Origin: Oscillospiraceae bacterium
GTDB taxonomy: Bacteria; Bacillota; Clostridia; Oscillospirales; Oscillospiraceae
Reading direction: 5' to 3'
Length of the DNA: 19,843 nt
Assembly: GCA_016296235.1 (NCBI GenBank)
Contig: JAEDJR010000014.1
Span: 1-19,843, forward strand
Both the position numbers and the translations under genes were made by a program. Every line of letters begins with the position of its first letter. The stretch's first letter is position 1. This document shows positions 7,367 to 13,433 of this stretch, piece after piece. The notes beneath the pieces are model-generated. The model worked only from the letters and a program-made list of their open reading frames with translations. It had not been told where the DNA came from and did no database searches.

Positions 7367-7588
7367 TTATGCACCGAGGATCTTCGTATCCGGCTCTACC
7401 TTGGCGATGCAGGCTTTTACTTTCTCCAGAACCTCCGCCAGGTGGGCCTCATCGCATTCCAGCGTCAGCTTCTGCGCCATAAAGCTGACCGTTACCGAAT
7501 CCACGCCGTCGATCTTCGCAATGGCGCGTTCCATTTTTGCAGCGCAGTTGGCGCAATCCAGATCCTGCAGACGATATACTTTTTTCAT
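7367..7588 (-). CDS. Stand-alone HMA metal-binding protein
   Basis: A 73-residue heavy-metal-associated domain with the beta-alpha-beta pattern and metal motif DCANC (Cys12, Cys15). The Asp just before the first Cys is typical of HMA domains of Zn/Cd/Pb pumps rather than copper chaperones. The start (ATG 7588) is set by AAAGGA nine bases upstream; a longer in-frame ORF to 7702 only reads through the ArsR gene. One base separates it from the ArsR stop, and its stop codon is within a few bases of the ATPase start, so the three are co-translated. It most likely delivers metal to, or regulates, the HMA-less ATPase. Confidence 0.88.
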   Translation of the reverse strand: MKKVYRLQDLDCANCAAKMERAIAKIDGVDSVTVSFMAQKLTLECDEAHLAEVLEKVKACIAKVEPDTKILGA

Positions 7589-7589
7589 A

Positions 7590-7970
7590 TTAACCGTTCC
7601 TTTCTTCATGGAGATGGTCCAGTGCCATCCGGTAGATTTTGGAGATATGGGCATCATCCAGGGAATAGTATACTTCTTTGCCGCTCCGGCGGCTTTTGAC
7701 AATTTTCGTCTGCCGGAGAATGCGCAGCTGATGGCTGACCGCAGAGGTGGACATCTTCACAATCTCACTGATATCGCAGACGCACAGCTCCGCCTCAAAC
7801 AGAGCCGACAGAATTTTGGTTCGGGTGATATCGCCGAACACCTTGAACATCTCCGCCACATCGCAGAGTGTATCGTCATCCGGCATTCTCTCCCGCACCT
7901 GCTCCACCACAGGCTGGTGGACATGGGCCTCCTGGCACATTTCTTCGGAATAATCCCGCTGATCTGTCAA
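7590..7970 (-). CDS. ArsR/SmtB-family metal-sensing repressor
   Basis: A 126-residue winged-helix repressor that should dissociate from DNA on binding metal. Residues 61-66 are ELCVCD, the alpha-3 metal-box motif, with Cys12 and Cys36 available nearby. The last helix carries Asp106, His108, His119 and Glu122, with the D-x-H-x10-H-x2-E spacing of the alpha-5 zinc site in SmtB-type sensors, so both metal sites appear present. The recognition helix is in STSAVSHQLRILRQ. The start is a TTG (7970) with AAGGGGG seven bases upstream; an internal ATG (7940) would lose the first ten residues but keep Cys12. First gene of the metal efflux operon, with an inverted-repeat operator just upstream. CadC/SmtB-like. 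Confidence 0.9.
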   Translation of the reverse strand: MTDQRDYSEEMCQEAHVHQPVVEQVRERMPDDDTLCDVAEMFKVFGDITRTKILSALFEAELCVCDISEIVKMSTSAVSHQLRILRQTKIVKSRRSGKEVYYSLDDAHISKIYRMALDHLHEERNG

Positions 7971-7996
7971 TCCTACGCCCCCTTATGTTTCATCAT

Positions 7997-8012
7997 TTGA
8001 ACATCTGTTCAA
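7997..8012. promoter_or_regulatory. ArsR-type operator, perfect inverted repeat
   Basis: TTGAACATCTGTTCAA is a perfect 7-2-7 inverted repeat, close to the TGAACA-type operators of CadC/SmtB repressors. It starts ten bases downstream of the -10 box, on the transcription start of the metal operon, where bound repressor would block transcription. Confidence 0.8.
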
Positions 8013-8021
8013 CTATTTTCA

Positions 8022-8050
8022 AGTATAGGACAAAATTCTCCGGTTGTCAA
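8022..8050 (-). promoter_or_regulatory. Sigma-A promoter of the metal efflux operon
   Basis: Minus strand TTGACA (8045-8050), 17 bases, TATACT (8022-8027). Near consensus. The -35 overlaps that of the divergent mnmE promoter. Confidence 0.85.
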
Positions 8051-8072
8051 GGGCTTTCCGACAAGATATAAT
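8044..8072 (+). promoter_or_regulatory. Sigma-A promoter of mnmE
   Basis: TTGTCA (8044-8049), 17 bases, TATAAT (8067-8072). The transcript would start near 8079 and carry a leader of about 35 bases. Confidence 0.8.
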
Positions 8073-8082
8073 AAAGAAAAAA

Positions 8083-8099
8083 GAACGGCGCTGCCGTTC
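8083..8099 (+). other. Hairpin in the mnmE leader
   Basis: GAACGGC-GCT-GCCGTTC is a perfect 7-bp stem with a three-base loop right at the predicted mRNA 5' end. It is followed by AGAAGAGGG, not Ts, so it is not a terminator. It may stabilise the transcript. Confidence 0.45.
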
Positions 8100-8113
8100 A
8101 GAAGAGGGATTGT

Positions 8114-9472
8114 ATGTCTGATATCATTGCTGCCGTCGCCACAGGCCATTCCGCCTGTGCCATCGGCATTCTTCGTCTGTCCGGCCCCGGCTGTATCGAG
8201 GCTGCCGGGCAGGTCTTTACGCCGAAATTCGGTTCCTTGGAGCGGCTGCGGGACAGGAATCTGACCCTGGGCTTCCTCCGTGACAAGGATGGCCGCGTCA
8301 TTGACGAGGTACTGTTGACCGTTTCCCATGCTCCCAACTCCTATACCGGCGAGGACACGGCGGAATTCCAGTGCCACGGCTCCCCTGCCGTCCTGGCCGC
8401 CGGGCTGGAGGCACTGTTCGCTCACGGCGTCCGGCAGGCCGGCCCCGGTGAGTTCACCAAGCGGGCCTTTCTCAACGGCCGCATGGACTTAACCCAGGCC
8501 GAGGCCGTCATCGACTTGATCGACGCCGAAAGCGCAGACGCCGCAGCCAACGCCGCGGGCCAGCTGGGCGGCGCCATGCTGCGCCGGATTGCCCCGGTCT
8601 ATGACCGGCTGACGGACGTCATGGCCCACTTCCACGCGGTGCTGGACTATCCGGACGAGGACATTGACCCCTTCACCCTTTCCGCCGTGGAGACGGATCT
8701 GTGGCAGGCCGGTGCAAAGCTGCGGGAGCTGCTGGCCACCTACGGCCGCGGGCAAGTGCTGCGGCGGGGTCTGCGGGCCGTGATTCTCGGCAAGCCCAAC
8801 ACCGGCAAATCCAGCCTGCTGAATCTGCTGGCAGGCTTTGACCGGGTCATTGTCACGGACATTGCCGGTACCACCCGGGATTCCGTGGAGGAAACCGTGA
8901 AGCTGGGCCGCCATCTGCTGCGGCTGGTGGACACCGCCGGAATTCGCAGCACTGACGATCAGATTGAACGCATGGGTGTGGAACGGGCCGAAGCCGCCGC
9001 AGCCCAGGCCGATCTGGCCCTCTATGTCTGCGACGGCTCCATGCCGTTGACGGATGAGGACTTCCGTGCTCAGGATGCCGCCATGGAGGCTCCCTATGCC
9101 ATTGCCATTCTGAACAAGCAGGATTTGCCCCAGCAGGTACTCCCCTCCGATCTGCCCTTTGAATGGGTCATCCCCTTCTGCGCCAAAACCGGCGAGGGCC
9201 TGGAGCAGCTGGAGTACGCCCTGGACTGTCTGTTCGACGACAGCGTCCCCTGCGACGGCTCCATTCTCACCAACGCCCGGCAGGCCGGTGCCGTGGCCCG
9301 GGCTGTGGAAGCTCTGGAACGGGCATTGGCCGCCCTGAAGCAGGGTTTGACGCCGGACGCCGTCCTGGTGGATGTGGAGGCCGCCCTGGAGGCCCTGGGT
9401 GAAATCACAGGCCAGACCATGCGGGAGGAAATTACCAACCGGATCTTTGAGCGGTTCTGCGTGGGCAAATAA
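8114..9472 (+). CDS. mnmE: tRNA uridine-5-carboxymethylaminomethyl(34) synthesis GTPase MnmE
   Basis: A 452-residue GTPase that, with MnmG, modifies the wobble uridine of certain tRNAs. Residues 1-120 are the N-terminal folate-binding domain (DIIAAVATG..., IGILRLSGP, AEFQCHGS, PGEFTKRAFLNGRMDL). The G domain has G1 GKPNTGKS (226-233), TT in G2, DTAG (273-276), NKQD (334-337) and CAKTG (356-360). The protein ends in C-V-G-K, the conserved C-terminal Cys motif. Length is normal for the family. ATG 8114 follows AGAGGG at five bases. MnmG and other usual partners are not downstream; the next gene is convergent with no intervening base. It shares promoter DNA with the metal efflux operon. Confidence 0.97.
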   Translation: MSDIIAAVATGHSACAIGILRLSGPGCIEAAGQVFTPKFGSLERLRDRNLTLGFLRDKDGRVIDEVLLTVSHAPNSYTGEDTAEFQCHGSPAVLAAGLEALFAHGVRQAGPGEFTKRAFLNGRMDLTQAEAVIDLIDAESADAAANAAGQLGGAMLRRIAPVYDRLTDVMAHFHAVLDYPDEDIDPFTLSAVETDLWQAGAKLRELLATYGRGQVLRRGLRAVILGKPNTGKSSLLNLLAGFDRVIVTDIAGTTRDSVEETVKLGRHLLRLVDTAGIRSTDDQIERMGVERAEAAAAQADLALYVCDGSMPLTDEDFRAQDAAMEAPYAIAILNKQDLPQQVLPSDLPFEWVIPFCAKTGEGLEQLEYALDCLFDDSVPCDGSILTNARQAGAVARAVEALERALAALKQGLTPDAVLVDVEAALEALGEITGQTMREEITNRIFERFCVGK

Positions 9473-10006
9473 TCACCGGTAGAGCAGAACGGAGAACCAG
9501 GTGACAATATTGCCGTTGAAGAATTCCATGCCGCATTTCTCCGCCAGATCCGTCACCAGGATGCCCTGGCTTTCCACGCAGGGGAACATCAGCTCCGGAT
9601 GGCGGCAGGGCCCGTTGGGATACGCACACTGGCCGCAGATGGCGCAGGATTCCGTGGACAGAACCCGCAGCTCGCAGCCCTGCTCCCGCATCAGTTGGGC
9701 CACCTGCCGGGTGACGGCCTCATGGTCACGGCGGGTCGCCAGGGTTTGCTCCAGGTTTTCGATGTCCGGCACCTCAGTTACGGTTGAAATCAGCAGAAAC
9801 TCCGGGTAGGCCAGGCAGGCTTCCCGGCACTGCTCCACCGTCCCGACCGCAGGCGGGCAGGCCCAGGTGGTGCCGTACATGCTGCACTCCGTCCGGCAGA
9901 TATGCCGCACCCGTTCCGTAAACACCAGGTCCTCCGATTTCATGAATGCATATTGATACAGCGGCAGCCCGGACAGCTGCTGCTCCAAGAATTCTTTGTT
10001 CAACAT
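9473..10006 (-). CDS. DUF2284 domain-containing predicted metal-binding protein
   Basis: A 177-residue cysteine-rich protein with at least twelve Cys, including CRTEC (37-41), WACPP (50), C60/C64, a CAICGQC cluster (121-127), GPCRHP (134) and FPC (143). The patterns CxxxC...ACPP and CxxCxxCxYPxGPCRHP are those of DUF2284, a family predicted to bind metal or an iron-sulfur cluster, common in anaerobes; no reaction is known to me. AAAGGGGG lies eight bases before the ATG. Its stop codon abuts the mnmE stop with no spacer. It has its own promoter, divergent from the HAD gene. Confidence 0.85.
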   Translation of the reverse strand: MLNKEFLEQQLSGLPLYQYAFMKSEDLVFTERVRHICRTECSMYGTTWACPPAVGTVEQCREACLAYPEFLLISTVTEVPDIENLEQTLATRRDHEAVTRQVAQLMREQGCELRVLSTESCAICGQCAYPNGPCRHPELMFPCVESQGILVTDLAEKCGMEFFNGNIVTWFSVLLYR

Positions 10007-10027
10007 GGCGGTTTCCCCCTTTCCAAC

Positions 10028-10056
10028 ATTTTAATATCCCACTTTCACTTCGTCAA
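10028..10056 (-). promoter_or_regulatory. Promoter of the DUF2284 gene
   Basis: Minus strand TTGACG (10051-10056), 17 bases, TAAAAT (10028-10033), just upstream of the AAAGGGGG site. I see no equally good promoter for the divergent HAD gene in this 64-base gap. Confidence 0.65.
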
Positions 10057-10070
10057 TATGGAGGTTTTTC

Positions 10071-10733
10071 ATGCTTCGTTTTCCCTGTCTGGTGCTGGAT
10101 CACGACGATACCACCGTGGATTCCACCCGCACCGTCAACTATCCCCAGTTTCAGGAGGCCCTTGCCTATTTCCGGCCGGGCACAACCATGACGCTGGAGG
10201 CGTACATCCGTTACTGCTTTGATCCCGGTTTCTATGAAATGTGTGAGCAAATCCTGCACTACACGCCCCAGGAGATGGAGGAACACCTGCAGCGCTGGAA
10301 GGACTATCACAAGACCCATCATCCGGATTTCTTTCCCGGTATGCCGGAGCTGATCCGGCGGCATCGGGCGGAAGGCGGAATTCTCTGTGTGGTCTCCCAT
10401 TCCAGCGACGATGTGATCAACAGCGCCTACGACCACGCAGGCGTCCCGCGGCCGGATCTGATTTTCGGAGCGGAACAGCCGCCGGAGCGGCGCAAACCCA
10501 GTCCCTGGCCCCTGCGGGAGATTATGCGCCGGTTCGATCTCAGGCCGGATCAACTGCTGATGGTGGACGATATGCCCCACGGCGGGCAGATGGCCCGGGC
10601 TGCCGGGGTCAAATTCGCAGGCGCCGGTTGGTATGGCATGCTGCCGGAGCTGGAGGAGAAAATGCGCCCGCAATGCGATTGGTTTTTCTCCACTGTGGCA
10701 GACTTCTCCGCATTTCTGTTTGAGGGGAGGTAG
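10071..10733 (+). CDS. HAD-family hydrolase (phosphatase-like)
   Basis: A 220-residue cytoplasmic protein with all four HAD motifs: motif I DHDDT (nucleophile Asp10, acid/base Asp12), motif II Ser in VVSHSS (about 109), motif III Lys142 in RRKPSPWP, motif IV VDD (165-167). The 80-residue insert after motif I is a helical cap, making this a phosphoglycolate-phosphatase-like member. Substrate is not deducible. ATG 10071 has GGAGG six bases upstream. Its last codons carry the GGGGAGG ribosome site of the next gene three bases away, so the two are translationally linked. Confidence 0.88.
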   Translation: MLRFPCLVLDHDDTTVDSTRTVNYPQFQEALAYFRPGTTMTLEAYIRYCFDPGFYEMCEQILHYTPQEMEEHLQRWKDYHKTHHPDFFPGMPELIRRHRAEGGILCVVSHSSDDVINSAYDHAGVPRPDLIFGAEQPPERRKPSPWPLREIMRRFDLRPDQLLMVDDMPHGGQMARAAGVKFAGAGWYGMLPELEEKMRPQCDWFFSTVADFSAFLFEGR

Positions 10734-10736
10734 ACC

Positions 10737-11633
10737 ATGCAGCGGCCTGCCTTTCGAATCGGCCTGCGGACCGTCAAAACCGCCCTGGCCGTCATGCTCT
10801 CCCTGTTTCTGGCATCCTTGTTCGGGGAGCTGTCCATCTTCCCTGCCCTGGCTTCCATTGCGGTCATGTCCCGCACCTTTGACGATGGTCTGCTGGAATG
10901 CCGCTGCCAGGCCATCGGGATTCTCATCGGCGGCTTCTTTGGGTGTCTGACTGTGTTCCTCTGTCCCGTGCCGCCCATCTGGGTCATGGGTCTGGGCGTG
11001 ATGGCGATCATTTTTCTGTGCTCGTCCTTCCACGTGGGCTTTTCCTGCAGCCTGTCCTGTGCCATCTTTATTGTGGCCTGTATGACGGAGGCCGGCCAGG
11101 TGTTTCAGGACGTGCTGGTGCGCCTGTTTCACACCGCCATTGGCCTCACGGTGGGTCTGAGCATCAACTATCTGGTGATCCCCTATAACAACGCCAAAAA
11201 AATTTACAGTCTGCTGCAGGAGCTCATCAATTTCCTTCCGGACTGTCTGAACGACTGCGTATTCCACGGTCTGTATCCGGATCTTTCCCCCATGGACCGC
11301 CTGGTGGAACGGCTGCACTATGAAATGTCCATCTACCACCATCAGCGGTTCCTGCGCAAACGGGTTCACCGGGACGAGTACATTTTTCTGTGCGGATGCA
11401 TGCAGCTGGCTGAACGGATCCAGCAGGAGCTGAAGGCTATCTGCACCATGGACTGCATCGGGCAACCGGACGCGGATAATATGCTGTATCTGCGTTTTCT
11501 GGGGCTGGAGATCCCGGAGAACGGTCTGCAAAACCGCCACAGCACAGTCCAGGACGACGCCGTGACAAACTATCATCTGCAAAAGCTCCTGGAAGCACGC
11601 ACCTATTTGCTGCGTCTGCTGCAGGAGCGGTGA
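10737..11633 (+). CDS. Aromatic acid exporter family (FUSC-like) membrane protein
   Basis: A 298-residue inner-membrane protein. The first about 155 residues hold five to six hydrophobic segments (from TALAVMLSLFLASLFG through LFHTAIGLTVGLSINYLVIP); the rest is a soluble, helical, cytoplasmic tail rich in charged residues. This layout fits the ArAE_1/DUF939 group of the aromatic acid exporter/fusaric acid resistance superfamily, seen in Firmicutes. The actual substrate is unknown. It follows the HAD gene by three bases and is closed by a strong terminator. Confidence 0.78.
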   Translation: MQRPAFRIGLRTVKTALAVMLSLFLASLFGELSIFPALASIAVMSRTFDDGLLECRCQAIGILIGGFFGCLTVFLCPVPPIWVMGLGVMAIIFLCSSFHVGFSCSLSCAIFIVACMTEAGQVFQDVLVRLFHTAIGLTVGLSINYLVIPYNNAKKIYSLLQELINFLPDCLNDCVFHGLYPDLSPMDRLVERLHYEMSIYHHQRFLRKRVHRDEYIFLCGCMQLAERIQQELKAICTMDCIGQPDADNMLYLRFLGLEIPENGLQNRHSTVQDDAVTNYHLQKLLEARTYLLRLLQER

Positions 11634-11636
11634 TGC

Positions 11637-11673
11637 AAAAAAGTGCTTGCGCATGAAACGCAAGCGCTTTTTT
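11637..11673. terminator. Bidirectional terminator between convergent operons
   Basis: AAAAAAGTGCTTGCG and CGCAAGCGCTTTTTT form a stem with one mismatch around the loop CATGAAA, with a T-run on both strands. It starts three bases after the exporter stop and ends eight bases before the aldo/keto reductase stop, serving both. Confidence 0.88.
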
Positions 11674-11681
11674 ATGGCAGG

Positions 11682-12710
11682 TCATGTCAGCTTGATCTCG
11701 CCGGAGAGGATTTTCTTATAATCCTCCAGGTTCTTCTGCAGCAGGGTGGGCGTGTCGAGATGATAGGGGCAGCGGCTGGCGCATTGGCCGCAGTGGAGGC
11801 ATTCCTCCACCTTCATCATCTTGGCCTGAACCTCCGGCGTCAGCTGTTCTTCACTGGGGCCGCGGCGGATCAGCTGGCTCATTCGTGCGCAGTTGAGAAT
11901 CTCAATCCCCACAGGGCACGGCATGCAATAGCCGCAGGAACGGCAGAAGTCTCCCTGGAGCTGCGCCTTATCCTGCTCAATGAACGCCGCCAGCTCATCG
12001 GTCATGACCGGCGGATTGTCCATGTAGGACAGGAACTCATCCAGCTCGCTCTCCCGCTGAACGCCCCAGATGGGCAGCACATTGTCAAACTGATCCTGGA
12101 AGGCAAAGCAGGCGGCGGAATTGGTCAGCAGGCCGCCGGACAGGCCCTTCATGGCGATGAAGCCCATGTTCTTCTCCCGAGACTTGCGCACCAGGGCCAG
12201 ATCGTCCTCGCTGGCCAGATAGCAGAACGGAAACTGCAGCGTTTCATACAGTCCGCTGTCGACGGCTTCATTGGCCACGATCAGACCGTGGTTGCTGATG
12301 CCGATATGGCGGATTTTCCCCTGGGCTTTGGCCTCCAGCATGGCTTCATAGAGGCCGGTGCCGTCTCCGGGCCTGGGGCAGAAATCAGGATTATGGAACT
12401 GGTAGAGATCCAGGTAGTCCGTCTGGAGATAGTGCAGGGTCGTATGGAGGTCGGACCAGAACTCCTCTGCTTCGGTTGCTGCGGTCTTGCTGGCAATATA
12501 GACCTTTTCCCGGATTCCGGCAAAGGCCTCGCCCAGCTTGATCTCGCTGTCCGTATACTGACGCGCCGTGTCAAAGAAGGTCATGCCGCCTGCATAGGCT
12601 TTGCGGATCAAGCGCACGGCGTCGGCCTGGGAGATTCTCTGAATCGGCAGGGCGCCGAAGGCATTCTTCGGCGTGGTGATGCCGGTGGAGCCAAGTGTCA
12701 TCATTCTCAT
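11682..12710 (-). CDS. Aldo/keto reductase with C-terminal 4Fe-4S ferredoxin-like domain
   Basis: A 342-residue fusion. Residues 1-230 are an aldo/keto reductase barrel with the catalytic tetrad visible: Asp47 and Tyr52 in DTARQY, Lys75 in IASKT and His106 in YQFHNP. Residues 250-320 carry two cluster motifs: C256-xx-C259-xx-C262-xx-C265-P and C304-xx-C307-xx-C310-xxx-C314-P, enough for two 4Fe-4S clusters. Such proteins are widespread in anaerobes and are thought to move electrons between ferredoxin-like partners and a carbonyl substrate; the substrate is not known. GGAG eight bases upstream supports the ATG at 12710, and it overlaps the end of the NifX-like gene. Last gene of the guanine deaminase operon. 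Confidence 0.92.
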   Translation of the reverse strand: MRMMTLGSTGITTPKNAFGALPIQRISQADAVRLIRKAYAGGMTFFDTARQYTDSEIKLGEAFAGIREKVYIASKTAATEAEEFWSDLHTTLHYLQTDYLDLYQFHNPDFCPRPGDGTGLYEAMLEAKAQGKIRHIGISNHGLIVANEAVDSGLYETLQFPFCYLASEDDLALVRKSREKNMGFIAMKGLSGGLLTNSAACFAFQDQFDNVLPIWGVQRESELDEFLSYMDNPPVMTDELAAFIEQDKAQLQGDFCRSCGYCMPCPVGIEILNCARMSQLIRRGPSEEQLTPEVQAKMMKVEECLHCGQCASRCPYHLDTPTLLQKNLEDYKKILSGEIKLT

Positions 12711-12722
12711 ATGGCGTTCTCC

Positions 12723-13418
12723 TTATGCTCTGGACATCTGCCACTGCTGGAATGCGTCGGCTGCTGCGGCAAATTCCTCGTCTTCCGCAATCTCTTCCAC
12801 GGTGCACTGGCCGCCTTCCTCCAGATAGCGGAACAGATAGATGTCCGCCTCCAGCTCCGGGGCGTCCAGATCCGGGGTCAGGGCCACATAGCGCCGTCCC
12901 TCGCAGGGATAGATGGCGATCATGCGGAAGTCGCAGTCCTCGGAGTTGCCCGCATCATCGGTGACGGTCAGGGTGATGATCTGATCCTCGTCCTCTCCGT
13001 CCGGGCCGCCGCAATTGCCATGACGGCACGGGTGGTCTTCGTGAGAGCCGCAATCGTGTCCGCAGTCATGGCCGCCCTCATGATGGTCGCAGCGGACGTT
13101 GGGATTGTACATCAGCATGTTGTTCAGGAAATTGTACACGGCCTGGTCGGCGTCTCCGCTGCAGCCGCCATAGAGACGGATCCCCGCCTCAGCCAAGGCC
13201 ATCTGCGCGCCGCCTCCAATCCCGCCGCAGATCAAAACCTCCACGCCCTCATCCCGCAGGAAGCCCGCCAGAGCGCCATGGCCGCTGCCGTTGGTGGACT
13301 TCACCTCTGCGGACCGGACGGCTTGATCCTCCGCCTCATAGAGCTTCATATACTCCGTGTGTCCAAAATGCTGAAAAATCTGTCCATTGGTCGGATCGTA
13401 AGTCACTGCAATCTTCAT
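12723..13418 (-). CDS. NifX-like / His-Cys-rich linker / DUF1292 fusion protein
   Basis: A 231-residue three-part protein. Residues 1-105 (MKIAVTYDPTNGQIFQHFGHTEYMKLYE... ICGGIGGGAQMALAEAGI) are a dinitrogenase iron-molybdenum cofactor biosynthesis domain (NifX/NifB C-terminal type), which binds Fe-S or Mo-containing precursors in characterised relatives. Residues 110-136 form a linker with seven His and five Cys in 27 residues, a likely metal-binding segment. Residues about 145-225 (ITLTVTDDAGNSEDCDF, FRYLEEGG) look like DUF1292, a small domain of unknown role. ATG follows AAGGAG at eight bases; the start is 15 bases after the guanine deaminase stop. No nif genes are nearby, so a general metal-cluster role is more likely than nitrogen fixation. 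Confidence 0.82.
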   Translation of the reverse strand: MKIAVTYDPTNGQIFQHFGHTEYMKLYEAEDQAVRSAEVKSTNGSGHGALAGFLRDEGVEVLICGGIGGGAQMALAEAGIRLYGGCSGDADQAVYNFLNNMLMYNPNVRCDHHEGGHDCGHDCGSHEDHPCRHGNCGGPDGEDEDQIITLTVTDDAGNSEDCDFRMIAIYPCEGRRYVALTPDLDAPELEADIYLFRYLEEGGQCTVEEIAEDEEFAAAADAFQQWQMSRA

Positions 13419-13433
13419 GTTCGTTCTCCTTCG

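Noticed and set aside
5740..7482. A 580-residue open frame on the plus strand
   Set aside because: It mirrors the metal ATPase and HMA genes; His/Gln-rich composition is typical of an antisense shadow.
7589..7702. N-terminal extension of the HMA protein
   Set aside because: The added residues only read the ArsR gene in another frame; the ATG at 7588 has a good ribosome site and begins the HMA fold.
8083..8099. Terminator or riboswitch before mnmE
   Set aside because: The hairpin has no T-run and the leader of about 35 bases is too short for a riboswitch.
10053..11663. A 536-residue open frame on the minus strand
   Set aside because: It is antisense to the HAD hydrolase and the exporter, which have motifs, ribosome sites and a terminator; it also runs through that terminator.
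12723..13418. Nitrogen-fixation locus
   Set aside because: Only a NifX-like domain is present; no nitrogenase or other nif gene is in the window and the domain is fused to DUF1292.
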